From positions 434,001-498,000 of the forward strand of contig CAVWAR010000002.1 of assembly GCA_963753075.1 (NCBI GenBank): 64,000 nt of DNA, given 5' to 3'. Source of the stretch: Prado023 sp963753075. Lineage in GTDB: Bacteria > Actinomycetota > Actinomycetes > S36-B12 > CAIYMF01. Shown here one piece after another: positions 15,517-27,231 of this stretch. Made by a program: the position numbers and the translations under genes. Each line of letters begins with the position of its first letter. Position 1 is the stretch's first letter. The notes below the pieces were generated by a model. It did not search any database. It was given only the letters and a program-made list of their open reading frames with translations, and was not told the origin of the DNA.

Positions 15517-16941
15517 GTGGATGACACTGCAGATCCGGCGCTCATCTGGGGCAGCGCGATCAGTTCGCTGGACAGCGCAGAGCTGAGTCGCTCGCACCGC
15601 GCGTTCCTGCAGTTGAGCCGACTGGTCAACGTCTATGGCAGTGTCGCGGTCCTGGCCGCCCCCAACCCCTTCGCCAAGGACGTCCTGGAGTCGCACCTGC
15701 GGCCCCCGATCGAGGAGTCACTGGCAACCCTGCTCGGCCGTCAGATCAATCTGGCCGTGACTGTCGACCCCTCGTTGGATGTCGACGACGACCTCGCCGA
15801 CATCTGGGCCGACTCGACCTACGCAGACCGCCCCACGGACACGACCGGTCCGCAGCCCGTCGTGCGCCCGGCCTCGCGGTCCAACGAGGCCAAGCCCGAG
15901 CAGTCAGCCCGGCTGAACCCCCGCTACACCTTCGACACGTTCGTTGCCGGTGCCAGCAACAGGTTCGCCCATGCCGCGGCCGTGGCTGTGGCCGAACAGC
16001 CAGCGCGCAGCTACAACCCCCTGGTGATCTACGGCGAGTCGGGCCTGGGCAAGACCCACCTGCTGCACGCCATCGGCCACTACACGCAGACGCTCTACTC
16101 CGGGACCCGCGTGCGCTACGTGTCCAGCGAGGAGTTCACCAACGAGTTCATCAACTCGATCCGCGACGATGCGGCGCTGCAGTTCCAGCGCCGGTACCGC
16201 GACGTCGACGTCCTGCTCGTCGACGACATCCAGTTCCTGTCGGGCAAGGTGCAGACCCAGGAGGAGTTCTTCCACACCTTCAACACGCTGCACAACGCCA
16301 ACAAGCAGATCGTCATCACCTCGGACATGGCCCCGAACCGGCTCAAGGACTTCGAGGACCGCATGCGCACGCGGTTCGGCTGGGGACTGACCACCGACAT
16401 CCAGCCACCTGACCTCGAGACCCGGATCGCCATCCTGCGCCGCAAGACCGACCAGGAGGGGATCACCGTCCCGGCCGAGGTGCTCGAGTACATCGCCAGC
16501 AAGATCTCGCGCAACATCCGTGAGCTCGAGGGGGCCCTCATCCGGGTCACGGCGTTCGCGAGCCTGAGCAAGCGGACCGTCGATCTCAGCCTGGCAGAGG
16601 AGGTGCTGCGCAACGTCATCCCGAACGAGGCGGGCCCGGAGATCACGGCTCCGGCGATCATGCTCGAGACAGCCAAGTTCTACTCGGTCACGATCGACGA
16701 CCTTACCGGTCAGTCCCGGTCCCGGACCCTGGTCACAGCTCGTCAGGTCGCCATGTACCTGTGTCGGGAGCTCACCGACCTGTCCCTGCCCAAGATCGGC
16801 GAGCTGTTCGGCGGCCGCGACCACACCACCGTCATGCACGCCGACCGCAAGATCCGCACACTGATGGCCGAGCGCCGGTCGCTGTACAACTCGGTCATGG
16901 ACCTCACCGCCCGGATCCGTGCGTCGGCAGCCACCCGCTGA
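15517..16941 (+). CDS. dnaA: Chromosomal replication initiator DnaA
   Basis: The 474-residue initiator binds DnaA boxes and opens oriC with ATP. Domain I is at the N-terminus, followed by a short acidic linker (about 85-130), then the AAA+ domain with Walker A GESGLGKTH and Walker B LLVDDIQF, and domain IV with the signature GELFGGRDHTTVMHADRKI. The linker is shorter than in Streptomyces DnaA. Start is GTG; a TAGGCC element six bases upstream suggests a leaderless transcript may exist. Confidence 0.98.
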   Translation: MDDTADPALIWGSAISSLDSAELSRSHRAFLQLSRLVNVYGSVAVLAAPNPFAKDVLESHLRPPIEESLATLLGRQINLAVTVDPSLDVDDDLADIWADSTYADRPTDTTGPQPVVRPASRSNEAKPEQSARLNPRYTFDTFVAGASNRFAHAAAVAVAEQPARSYNPLVIYGESGLGKTHLLHAIGHYTQTLYSGTRVRYVSSEEFTNEFINSIRDDAALQFQRRYRDVDVLLVDDIQFLSGKVQTQEEFFHTFNTLHNANKQIVITSDMAPNRLKDFEDRMRTRFGWGLTTDIQPPDLETRIAILRRKTDQEGITVPAEVLEYIASKISRNIRELEGALIRVTAFASLSKRTVDLSLAEEVLRNVIPNEAGPEITAPAIMLETAKFYSVTIDDLTGQSRSRTLVTARQVAMYLCRELTDLSLPKIGELFGGRDHTTVMHADRKIRTLMAERRSLYNSVMDLTARIRASAATR

Positions 16942-17432
16942 CCCGACCACCACGCCGACCCGACATGGTGCCGGCTGCCGTTCTGCGCCCTTCCATGGTC
17001 CAGGTCACCCTGTGGATGACGTCGGGACACTCACGGCGTGTGATTCACCTCCCCATCCGGAGGCTGTGGACAAGTACCGAGCCACGAGCGATCCCCGGCC
17101 GATGTCCACTAATTACACGAGTCCGACTCAGCCCGACCCACAGGGGCTGTGGCTGACAACACGCGGATTGACCTGCGCTGACGACAGTTGTCCCCAGGAT
17201 CCACAGGACCTACTACTAAGACTCCATCTACTTAGGGATGATTCGATGAACAGCCTTCAGTGGCCGCCTGCCTGTGGATGGCTGGACCTTTCGGGCCCCG
17301 CGAACCGTGAGCCGGTGGGCACTGAGCTCCTGCCCATCCACCGCCTAGAGTGCATCCGGACGCGGCGGTGCACCCCCGTGTCACCGCTGGGTCGTAGGGT
17401 GACGTCGCAGAGCGCACATCCAGGAGGAGTTC
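16942..17432 (+). other. oriC: Origin of replication (oriC)
   Basis: The 491-base dnaA-dnaN gap has no gene and contains a cluster of DnaA boxes. These are TGTGGATGA (17011-17019), perfect TGTGGACAA (17065-17073), TGTGGCTGA (17149-17157), TTGTCCCCA (17188-17196), GGATCCACA (17197-17205) and TGTGGATGG (17273-17281). A locally AT-richer stretch near 17210-17250 may be the unwinding element. A TAGGGT -10 box (17396-17401) and an AGGAGGAG ribosome binding site serve dnaN. Only one box is a perfect consensus match; the rest are weaker. Confidence 0.85.
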
Positions 17433-18575
17433 GTGAAGTTCCGCGTCGATCGTGACCAGTTCGCTGATGCTGTGGCCTGGGCTGGCCGCACGGTGCCAAC
17501 ACGACCCGCACTGCCCATGCTGTCGGGGCTGCGCCTCGAGTGCATCGAGGGAGCCGAGCCGAAGCTCGCGATTGCCTCCTACGACTACGAGGTGTCCGGT
17601 CGCGTCGAGGTGACCGCCGATGTGGCGGAGGCCGGGGTGGCCCTGGTCAACGGTCGGTTGTTGGTGGACATCGCCCGGTCGCTGCCCGCGCAGCCGGTGG
17701 ATGTGGAGATCGACGGCACCCGGCTTCGGGTGCGCAGTGGTCGTGCGTCCTTCGAGCTGCCGACGCTGCCGGTCGAGGAGTACCCGCCCCTTCCGGCCAT
17801 GCCGGCACCCAGTGGCAGCGTGCCGGGCACGGTCCTGGCCGGGGCCGTGGCCCAGGTGGCGGTGGCAGCAGGCCGCGACGACGCCCTGCCGTTCCTGACC
17901 GGCGTCCGGGTCGAGGTCGATGGCGACCAGGTCACCCTGGCCGCAACCGATCGGTACCGTCTCGCCGTGCGTACGTTCGCCTGGAGCCCACAGGACCCCG
18001 GCTTCAGCGCAGCGGCCCTGGTGCCGGCGCGAACGCTGGCCGACACGGCCAAGGCCCTCGTCCACGCCGACGACGTGCACCTCGCATTCGGCTCGGCTGC
18101 CGTCGGTGAGGGATTGCTCGGTATTGAGGGGCTGGACCGCCGGACCACCACCCGGCTCCTTGAGGGCGACTTCCCCAAGTACCGAGCACTTCTTCCGTCC
18201 GAGTCGCCCACGATTGCGCGGGTGGACACCGCGGCGCTGACCGAGGCGGTCAAGCGTGTGGCGCTGGTCGCAGAGCGATCCAGCGCGGTGAAGATGATCT
18301 TCAACGACCAGGAGCTGGTCCTCGAGGCAGGCACCGGCGACGACGCGATCGGCGTCGACGCGATCGAGTGCGTCATGTCCGGGGAGCCGATGGAACGGAT
18401 CGCCTTCAACCCGGGCTACCTGCTCGAGGGCCTGGCGGCGATCTCCAAGCCGGTCACCAACATGGCGTTCACGAATGCGAACAAGCCAGCCGTCCTGACC
18501 GGCGCCAGCAGTTTCGATGCTGATGCCTCCGATGACTATCTGTACCTGTTGATGCCCGTCCGCCTACCCTCCTAG
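17433..18575 (+). CDS. dnaN: DNA polymerase III sliding clamp (beta subunit)
   Basis: The 380-residue clamp encircles DNA and tethers polymerase III. It has the N-terminal MKFRVDRDQFADAVAW start, three-fold repeated clamp domains and the conserved C-terminal YLYLLMPVRL. The GTG start is preceded by AGGAGGAG. recF begins one base after its stop, so the two are transcribed together. Confidence 0.98.
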   Translation: MKFRVDRDQFADAVAWAGRTVPTRPALPMLSGLRLECIEGAEPKLAIASYDYEVSGRVEVTADVAEAGVALVNGRLLVDIARSLPAQPVDVEIDGTRLRVRSGRASFELPTLPVEEYPPLPAMPAPSGSVPGTVLAGAVAQVAVAAGRDDALPFLTGVRVEVDGDQVTLAATDRYRLAVRTFAWSPQDPGFSAAALVPARTLADTAKALVHADDVHLAFGSAAVGEGLLGIEGLDRRTTTRLLEGDFPKYRALLPSESPTIARVDTAALTEAVKRVALVAERSSAVKMIFNDQELVLEAGTGDDAIGVDAIECVMSGEPMERIAFNPGYLLEGLAAISKPVTNMAFTNANKPAVLTGASSFDADASDDYLYLLMPVRLPS

Positions 18576-18576
18576 C

Positions 18577-19722
18577 GTGCACGTCACCCACCTCGGTCTG
18601 GTCGACTTCCGCTCCTACGCCACCGTCGAGCTGGACCTGCCGATCGGGGTGACGACGTTCGTGGGCGCCAACGGCGAGGGCAAGACGAACCTCGTGGAGG
18701 CGATCGGCTACGCCAGCGCCCTGCGGTCGCATCGCGTGGCCACCGACGCACCGTTGGTTCGCCGGGGCGCTGATCGTGCCGTGGTCCGGGTGCACGCCGC
18801 TCGGGGTGGCCGCGAGGTCATCGTCGAGCTCGAGATCACCCCGGGAAGGGCCAACCGGGCCAGGCTGAACCGCTCACCTGTCCCACGGCAGCGCGATGTC
18901 CTGGGTCAGGTGTCCCGGGTACTCTTCGCCCCCGAGGACCTGTGGCTGGTCAAGGGTGATCCCGGGGAACGGCGCACGTACCTCGACGAGCTCCTGGTGG
19001 CCCTGGCGCCACGGTTCGACGCGGTCCTGTCCGACCTGGACCGGGTCCTGCGGCAGCGCAACTCCCTGCTGAAGTCGGCCTCTGCCCTGCGTGGCGGTGG
19101 GGGTCGTACGCGCGCGGCCGCTGAAGGGACCCTGTCGGTGTGGGATGACCAGCTGGCCACGCTGGCTTCCGACGTGATCGCCGCGCGTGACCGACTGGTG
19201 GATCGCCTGACCCAGCCATTGGCCGATGCCTATCGAGCAGTTGCTCCCGGGGACCGTGATCCCGAGGCGAGGATCGAGTATGTCCCTGGGGTTCCCGAGT
19301 CCCGGGGACGCGGTCGTGACGAGATCGCCGAGCAGGTCCGGATCGCCCTTGCGGCCCGCCGGGATGAGGAGTTCGCCCGCGGGATCACCTTGGTCGGCCC
19401 GCACCGCGACGAGCTGGCCGTGACCCTGCACGGCATGCCGGTCCGTGGCTACGCATCGCACGGGGAGTCCTGGTCCATGGCCCTGGCCCTACGGCTGGCG
19501 TCCTATGACATTGTCCGTGCGGAGTCCGGCCCGGGTGGTGAACCGGTACTGATCCTCGATGACGTCTTCGCCGAGCTCGATGCCGACCGCCGGGAGCGGC
19601 TGGCCCTGGCCGTGGCGGACGTTGAGCAGGTATTGATCACAGCAGCGGTCCCCGAGGACGTCCCCGGAGTCCTCACCGGACAGACAGTCCCGGTGCTCGA
19701 CCTGGTCAGCGGTGCGCCGTGA
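18577..19722 (+). CDS. recF: DNA replication and repair protein RecF
   Basis: RecF is an ABC/SMC-like ATPase that loads RecA at gaps with RecO and RecR. The 381-residue protein has Walker A GANGEGKTNLVEA, the family LVGPHRDEL motif, the signature-like SHGESWSMALALRLA and Walker B LILDDVFAELD. Start is GTG, one base after the dnaN stop. The next gene overlaps its end by four bases. Confidence 0.97.
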   Translation: MHVTHLGLVDFRSYATVELDLPIGVTTFVGANGEGKTNLVEAIGYASALRSHRVATDAPLVRRGADRAVVRVHAARGGREVIVELEITPGRANRARLNRSPVPRQRDVLGQVSRVLFAPEDLWLVKGDPGERRTYLDELLVALAPRFDAVLSDLDRVLRQRNSLLKSASALRGGGGRTRAAAEGTLSVWDDQLATLASDVIAARDRLVDRLTQPLADAYRAVAPGDRDPEARIEYVPGVPESRGRGRDEIAEQVRIALAARRDEEFARGITLVGPHRDELAVTLHGMPVRGYASHGESWSMALALRLASYDIVRAESGPGGEPVLILDDVFAELDADRRERLALAVADVEQVLITAAVPEDVPGVLTGQTVPVLDLVSGAP

Positions 19723-20348
19723 CGGGCGATCAGCGGCCCCAGCCGGCCAGTTCAGGCGTGCCCTCCGGATCCGGGTCGACGGACGCGCCCGCGACGTCAG
19801 GCCCAGAACCCGGCCGGGGCGCAGAGCAGGCGGGTGTGCCGGACGCTGCGCGGGCGGTGCTCAGTCGGGTCCGGGCGTCCGCACGCGCAAGTGGCCTGGC
19901 TGCCGACACCCAGCGCCAGGGACGCCGGACACCCCTGCGCGGGCGGGCGCGCCGAACCGTGGGCGGCTACTCGGGCCCCGGACCTGATGACCGGGATCCG
20001 ATGGCCGTGGGTGGGGCCTGGACGCGGTTGGTCGATGACCAGGGGTGGCGGACCGGCCTCGACATCGCCAGCCTGTTGGGGATGTGGCCTGACATCGTCG
20101 GGTCCGCCAACGCCGAGCACACCGCGCCGGAGTCCTTCGAGCCCGACGCCGGCCTGCTGGTCATCCGCACCAGCTCGACGGCGTGGGCCGAGCAGTTGAG
20201 GCTGATGCTCCCCGCAGTGCGCACGGCGATCGAGGCCAACGTGGGCACCGGGGTCGTCCGCGACATCCGCATCGTTGGGCCGGCTCCGCCACGAACGAAG
20301 GGCCGGTTGCGTGTGCGTGGCCGGGGACCCCGCGACACCTACGGCTGA
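19719..20348 (+). CDS. DciA-like DUF721 protein
   Basis: The 209-residue protein has a disordered Pro/Gly-rich N-terminus and a C-terminal DUF721 domain (about 100-185; IASLLGMWPDIVGSANAEHT, then LVIRTSSTAWAEQLRLM). DUF721 proteins include DciA, the ancestral loader of the DnaB helicase. The gene between recF and gyrB (Rv0004 in M. tuberculosis) is the usual actinobacterial copy. The start overlaps recF by four bases (GTGA), so expression is probably coupled. Confidence 0.88.
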   Translation: MTGDQRPQPASSGVPSGSGSTDAPATSGPEPGRGAEQAGVPDAARAVLSRVRASARASGLAADTQRQGRRTPLRGRARRTVGGYSGPGPDDRDPMAVGGAWTRLVDDQGWRTGLDIASLLGMWPDIVGSANAEHTAPESFEPDAGLLVIRTSSTAWAEQLRLMLPAVRTAIEANVGTGVVRDIRIVGPAPPRTKGRLRVRGRGPRDTYG

Positions 20349-20638
20349 CTCATCTGGCTGGCTCGTCCGTCGCGCGGCCGTGGCGCACGGGCGCCGATCC
20401 GGGTGACCGCGACGATCCAGAATCGCCGCCTGGGCAGGGGGCCGCCCCGACATGTGGGGGGGATCGTCCCCGACATATCGAACGCTCTACGCGCGTCCTA
20501 TGTGGATTTCCGGCGGTCGAACACGCATTTCAGGGTAGAATCACGACATCAAGCGATCCTCTGTGAGGGCTGTGCGCCGAGTTCCTGCGCTGGCCCACCC
20601 AGGCGCCGTTCCGGTCCACCACCAGTCAGGAGTCACAG
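20349..20638 (+). promoter_or_regulatory. gyrB upstream region
   Basis: This 290-base gap has no gene. TAGAAT at 20536-20541 is a good -10 box about 100 bases before gyrB, with no strong -35. The ribosome binding site AGGAG precedes the GTG start at 20639. Confidence 0.5.
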
Positions 20639-22596
20639 GTGTCCTATGACGCGAGTGCGATCACCGTCCTCGAGGGGTTGGACGCGGTTCGCAAACGCCC
20701 GGGCATGTACATCGGGTCAACCGGTGAACGGGGGCTGCACCACCTGGTCTATGAGGTTGTCGACAACTCGGTCGATGAGGCCCTGGCCGGCTACTGCGAC
20801 CGGATCGAGGTCACGCTGCTGGCTGATGGCGGGGTCCGGGTCACTGACGACGGACGTGGCATTCCCGTCGACATCGTGGCCAGTGAGGGCAAGCCCGGCG
20901 TCGAGGTGGTGCTGACAGTCCTGCACGCCGGCGGCAAGTTCGGCGGCAGCGGCTACGCGGTCTCCGGTGGCCTGCACGGAGTCGGCGTCTCGGTCGTCAA
21001 CGCCCTGTCTTCGCGGTTGGAGGTGGAGGTGCGTCGCGAGGGATCCCTGTGGCTGCAGTCCTATGCCCATGGGGTGCCCCAGGCTGCCCTGCTCAAGGCG
21101 GAGGCGACCGACCGGACCGGGACCACGATCACCTTCTGGGCGGATGATGCCGTCTTCGAGACGACCCACTATGACTTCGAGACCCTGTCGCGGCGCTTCC
21201 AGGAGATGGCCTTCCTGAACCGTGGGCTGACGATCGCGCTGACCGACGAGCGGGTTCACCCCACCGACGACGTCTCCGTGGAGGAGCAGCCGGGCCCGCG
21301 GCAGGTGACCTATCACTACGACGGTGGCATTGCCGACTTCGTCCGGTATCTGAATGCCAAGCGTGGGGCGGCCCACCCCTCGGTCATCGACTTCATGGCA
21401 GAGGATCTCGACAAGGGCATCTCCGCCGAGATCGCGATGCAGTGGAGTGACTCCTTCAACGAGAGCGTCTACACGTTCGCCAACACGATCAACACGACAG
21501 AGGGCGGCGCCCACGAGGAGGGTTTCCGGGCGGCCATGACCACGCTGGTCAACAAGTTCGCCCGGAACTGGAACATCCTCAAGGAGAAGGACCCGAACCT
21601 CTCCGGCGAGGACATCCGCGAGGGCCTGACCGCCATCGTCAGCGTGAAGCTGCGCGAGCCGCAGTTCGAGGGCCAGACCAAGACAAAGCTCGGCAACACC
21701 GAGGCCAAGACCGTCGTGCAGTCGGTCGTCTTCGACCAGCTCGGTGCATGGTTCGAGGCCAATCCTGCTGAGGGTCGCGAGATCGCTCGCAAGGCAGTCT
21801 CGGCCAGCCAGGCCCGGATGGCCGCCCGCAAGGCCCGTGACCTGGCCAGAAACCGCAAGGGACTGCTCGGTGGGGGTGGCCTGCCGGGCAAGCTGATCGA
21901 CTGCTCGAGCCGCGAGCCGGAGAACTGCGAGCTGTTCGTGGTCGAGGGTGATTCGGCCGGCGGGTCGGCCCGCCAGGCCAGGGACCCCAAGACCCAGGCC
22001 ATCCTGCCCATCCGGGGCAAGATCCTCAACGTCGAGAAGGCCCGGATCGACAAGGTCCTGCAGAACAACGAGGTACAGGCCCTGATCTCGGCGATGGGCG
22101 CTGGCGTGCAGGACGACTTCGATGAGGCGAAGCTGCGCTACCACAAGCTCGTCCTCATGGCCGACGCCGACGTCGATGGCCAGCACATCCGGACCCTGCT
22201 GCTCACCCTCCTGTTCCGGTACATGCGCCCCCTCATCGAGCACGGACACGTGTACCTGGGACAGCCGCCGCTCTTCAAGATCAAGTGGATCAAGCACACC
22301 CCCGACTACGCGTACTCAGAGCGGGAGCGGGAGGCGATCACCGAGGCCGGATTGGCCGCGGGGCGACGTCTGCCCAAGGAGGAGGCCGTCCAGCGGTACA
22401 AGGGCCTCGGTGAGATGAACTGGCAGGAGTTGCGGGACACGACCATGAATCCCGAGGAGCGCGTCCTGCTGCAGGTCACGCTGGATGACGCGGCCCAGGC
22501 CGACGAACTGTTCATGACGCTGATGGGCGAGGACGTCGAGAGCCGACGGTCGTTCATCCAGCGCAACGCCCGCGACGTGAGGTTCCTGGACATCTG

Positions 22597-22597
<1 letters not shown>
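20639..22597 (+). CDS. gyrB: DNA gyrase subunit B
   Basis: GyrB supplies the ATPase of gyrase, which introduces negative supercoils. The 652-residue protein has the GHKL ATP site (VYEVVDNSVDEALAG, DDGRGIP, GGLHGVGVSVVNALS) and the TOPRIM region with EGDSAGGSA, LPIRGKILNVEKAR and the metal-binding DADVDG. The C-terminal QRYKGLGEMN motif is present. Length is normal for actinobacteria. gyrA starts in the overlapping sequence TGATG. Confidence 0.98.
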
Positions 22598-25191
<2,594 letters not shown>

Positions 25192-25278
25192 TGGCCTCCC
25201 GGGCCTGTCGGGCACGCGTGTTCCCGGCACAGTTCGGAGCGGCCCCACCGGTGGCGGTATACCATTTGGGTCCGGCCC

Positions 25279-26055
25279 ATGGCTGACGGGAGTATTCAGA
25301 TGGTCGAGCACACGCAGGGTCAGGCAGGTCCTGATCGTGCCGTGGGGCGCCCCGGTCCGGCCGCCAAGATGACGGGGCCCGAGCCCGAACGCCCTCGACC
25401 CAGCGTGCTCATCCCGCCCGTCACATCGACTGCCTCGGGCTCGGCTGCTGCCTCAGTGGCAGCGGCCACTGCCGCCACTGCTGCACCGGCTCGTCCGGTC
25501 CCCGCAGAAAGGGCTTCCCCGGGTGGCACCCCGGCCGCGCCGGCCAAGGCCCCCGGTGCGCCAGCTCCCGTGGCGACGCCGGGTCCCAACGGCCAGCAGC
25601 CGGGTCCGGTCCAACCGGCAGCGAGGCGTCCAGCCGCGTCGCAGCAGTCCGGCGCCGCCACGGTGGCCCGCAGCGCCGTCCGGCCCTCGGCCGGGCCGCG
25701 TGCGGCACGCGTGTACGTCACCCACATCGACCCCTGGGCTGTGATGAAGCAGGCCTTCCTGCTCTCGCTGGCGCTGGCCGTGATCATCCTGGCTGCGTCT
25801 GCCGCCCTCTGGTTCGCGCTCGAGTCGGCCGGGGTCATCGGCGCGATCACCCGGACCGCGACTGATGTGGGCGGTGAGAGTGGCGCCAGCGTGAGCAGCT
25901 ACCTCGACCTGGGCAAGGTCATGGGTGCTGCTCTGGTCGTGGCCGGCATCCAGACCGTGCTCGTGACTGCCCTGTGCACCTTGATGGCATTCATGTACAA
26001 CCTGTCCGTCGGGATCGGTGGTGGCCTGGAGGTCACGCTGTCCGAGGAGGACTGA
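25279..26055 (+). CDS. DUF3566 membrane protein
   Basis: The 258-residue protein has a long disordered Ala/Pro-rich N-terminal half and a C-terminal DUF3566 domain (about 145-258) starting ARVYVTHIDPWAVMKQAFLLSLAL, with two transmembrane helices. The same gene follows gyrA in mycobacteria (Rv0007) and Streptomyces. The function is unknown; a link to cell-envelope or division proteins has been proposed from context. The ATG at 25279 is the first in frame. A promoter may lie in the 87-base gap after gyrA. Confidence 0.88.
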   Translation: MADGSIQMVEHTQGQAGPDRAVGRPGPAAKMTGPEPERPRPSVLIPPVTSTASGSAAASVAAATAATAAPARPVPAERASPGGTPAAPAKAPGAPAPVATPGPNGQQPGPVQPAARRPAASQQSGAATVARSAVRPSAGPRAARVYVTHIDPWAVMKQAFLLSLALAVIILAASAALWFALESAGVIGAITRTATDVGGESGASVSSYLDLGKVMGAALVVAGIQTVLVTALCTLMAFMYNLSVGIGGGLEVTLSEED

Positions 26056-26118
26056 ATCTCGTTTGGGTCCCACCCCACGGCTGGGGTAACCTTTCTGACG
26101 GTGCTTCACGGCATCGGC

Positions 26119-26192
26119 GGGCCTATAGCTCAGACGGTTAGAGCGCTTCCCTGATAAGGAAGAGGTCAGTGGTTCAAGTCCACTTAGGCCCA
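26119..26192 (+). tRNA. tRNA-Ile (GAT)
   Basis: The 74-base cloverleaf has acceptor GGGCCTA/TAGGCCC, anticodon loop CTGATAA with GAT, and T-arm GGTTCAAGTCC. The 3' CCA is not encoded. tRNA-Ile then tRNA-Ala after gyrA is the standard actinobacterial order. Confidence 0.97.
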
Positions 26193-26232
26193 CTCGGCGC
26201 GATCGTCGCGTCTCCAGTCCACGGGAGGTCAC

Positions 26233-26361
26233 ATGCTCAAGAAGCTGCTCGTACTCGCGGCGCTCGCCGCTGCTGGATACGTCGTGTACAGCCGCGTGAA
26301 CGGTGCCCAGGAGGAGCGCGACCTCTGGAATGAGGCAACGTCCGCTCCCGACCTGCGCTGA
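26233..26361 (+). CDS. Small DLW-motif membrane protein
   Basis: This 42-residue gene between two tRNAs has a GGGAGGTC ribosome binding site. The product starts MLKKLLVLAALAAAGYVVYS (one transmembrane helix) and ends ERDLWNEATSAPDLR. The DLW-x-EAT ending and the position between tRNA-Ile and tRNA-Ala are conserved in many actinobacteria; the function is unknown. Confidence 0.85.
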   Translation: MLKKLLVLAALAAAGYVVYSRVNGAQEERDLWNEATSAPDLR

Positions 26362-26368
26362 CCAGTCG

Positions 26369-26441
26369 GGGGGCGTAGCTCAACTGGCAGAGCACCGCCT
26401 TTGCAAGGCGGGGGTTAGGGGTTCAAGTCCCCTCGTCTCCA
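26369..26441 (+). tRNA. tRNA-Ala (TGC)
   Basis: The 73-base cloverleaf has acceptor GGGGGCG/CGTCTCC with two G-T pairs, anticodon loop TTTGCAA with TGC, and T-arm GGGGTTCAAGTCCCC. CCA is not encoded. A very strong terminator begins two bases after its end. Its 3' end is partly repeated twice downstream. Confidence 0.97.
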
Positions 26442-26653
26442 CAAAGTGCTGGACCCCGGGTTGTTCCCCGGGGTCCAGCACTTTGTTGGGGAAGCAGAGG
26501 TGGGGACTTGGGAGGAGGTCGCCGGTAGGCGACCGTGGATCCCCTCGTCTCCACAAAGTGCTGGACCCCGGGTTGTCCCCGGGGTCAGCCTTTGTTGGGG
26601 AAGCAGAGGTGGGCTTGGGAGGAGGTCGCCGGTGGCGATCGGATCCCCTCGTC
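26428..26653 (+). repeat. Tandem duplication of tRNA-Ala 3' end plus terminator
   Basis: A 112-base unit starts at 26428 with the T-arm and acceptor end (TCCCCTCGTCTCC), followed by the terminator and a GCAGAGGTGGG-type tail. A second copy begins at 26540 and is 104 bases long, with scattered small deletions that break the terminator stem. A third partial start (TCCCCTCGTCT) lies at 26644. No integrase or mobile gene is nearby. The repeats fill most of the 277-base tRNA-Ala to ppiA gap. Confidence 0.9.
26443..26484 (+). terminator. Terminator of tRNA-Ala
   Basis: AAAGTGCTGGACCCCGGG and its perfect complement CCCGGGGTCCAGCACTTT form an 18-bp stem with a six-base loop. A degraded copy lies about 112 bases downstream. 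Confidence 0.9.
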
Positions 26654-26718
26654 TCGTGTGTCCACCTGGGCGCATCTCGACGGTGCCGGTCCGGACCTTG
26701 TGTGGCAGGATTCCGGCC

Positions 26719-27231
26719 ATGACAACTGCCGTACTGCACACGAACCTCGGAGACATCCGCGTCGAGCTCTTCGACAACCATGCACCGAAGACTGTGGCCA
26801 ACTTCATCGGGCTGTCCGACGGCTCCACGCAGTGGGCTGATCCGCGCACCGGCCGCCCGGGCGAGGGTGCCCTGTACTCCGATGTGGTCTTCCACCGCGT
26901 CATCAACGGATTCATGATCCAGGGCGGTGACCCGACGGGAACCGGTCGCGGCGGCCCCGGATACCAGTTCGCCGACGAGTTCCATCCCGAGCTTCAGTTC
27001 GACCGGCCCTACCTGCTGGCCATGGCCAATGCGGGTCCTGGGACCAACGGGAGCCAGTTCTTCATCACGGTCGGCAAGACGCCGCACCTGAATCGCAAGC
27101 ACACCATCTTCGGCGAGGTTGCTGACCAGCCGAGCCGGGATGTCGTGGACGCGATCGCCACCACCGCGGTCGGGCCTGGGGACCGCCCGAAGGCTGATGT
27201 TGTCATCAGCTCGGTGACCATCGAGAAGTGA
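26719..27231 (+). CDS. ppiA: Cyclophilin-type peptidyl-prolyl cis-trans isomerase
   Basis: The 170-residue cyclophilin speeds proline isomerisation during folding. The active-site motifs are FHRVINGFMIQGGDP, NGSQFFITV and HTIFGEV. There is no signal peptide, so it is cytoplasmic. ATG 26719 is chosen as the natural N-terminus (MTTAVLHTNLGDI). A CAGGAT box ends seven bases upstream and no ribosome binding site is seen, so it may be leaderless. It overlaps the rhomboid start by four bases. Confidence 0.95.
   Translation: MTTAVLHTNLGDIRVELFDNHAPKTVANFIGLSDGSTQWADPRTGRPGEGALYSDVVFHRVINGFMIQGGDPTGTGRGGPGYQFADEFHPELQFDRPYLLAMANAGPGTNGSQFFITVGKTPHLNRKHTIFGEVADQPSRDVVDAIATTAVGPGDRPKADVVISSVTIEK

Noticed and set aside
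26428..26653. Repeats as a CRISPR array or intact mobile element
   Set aside because: Only two full units, no spacers of regular length, no cas genes and no integrase or transposase.
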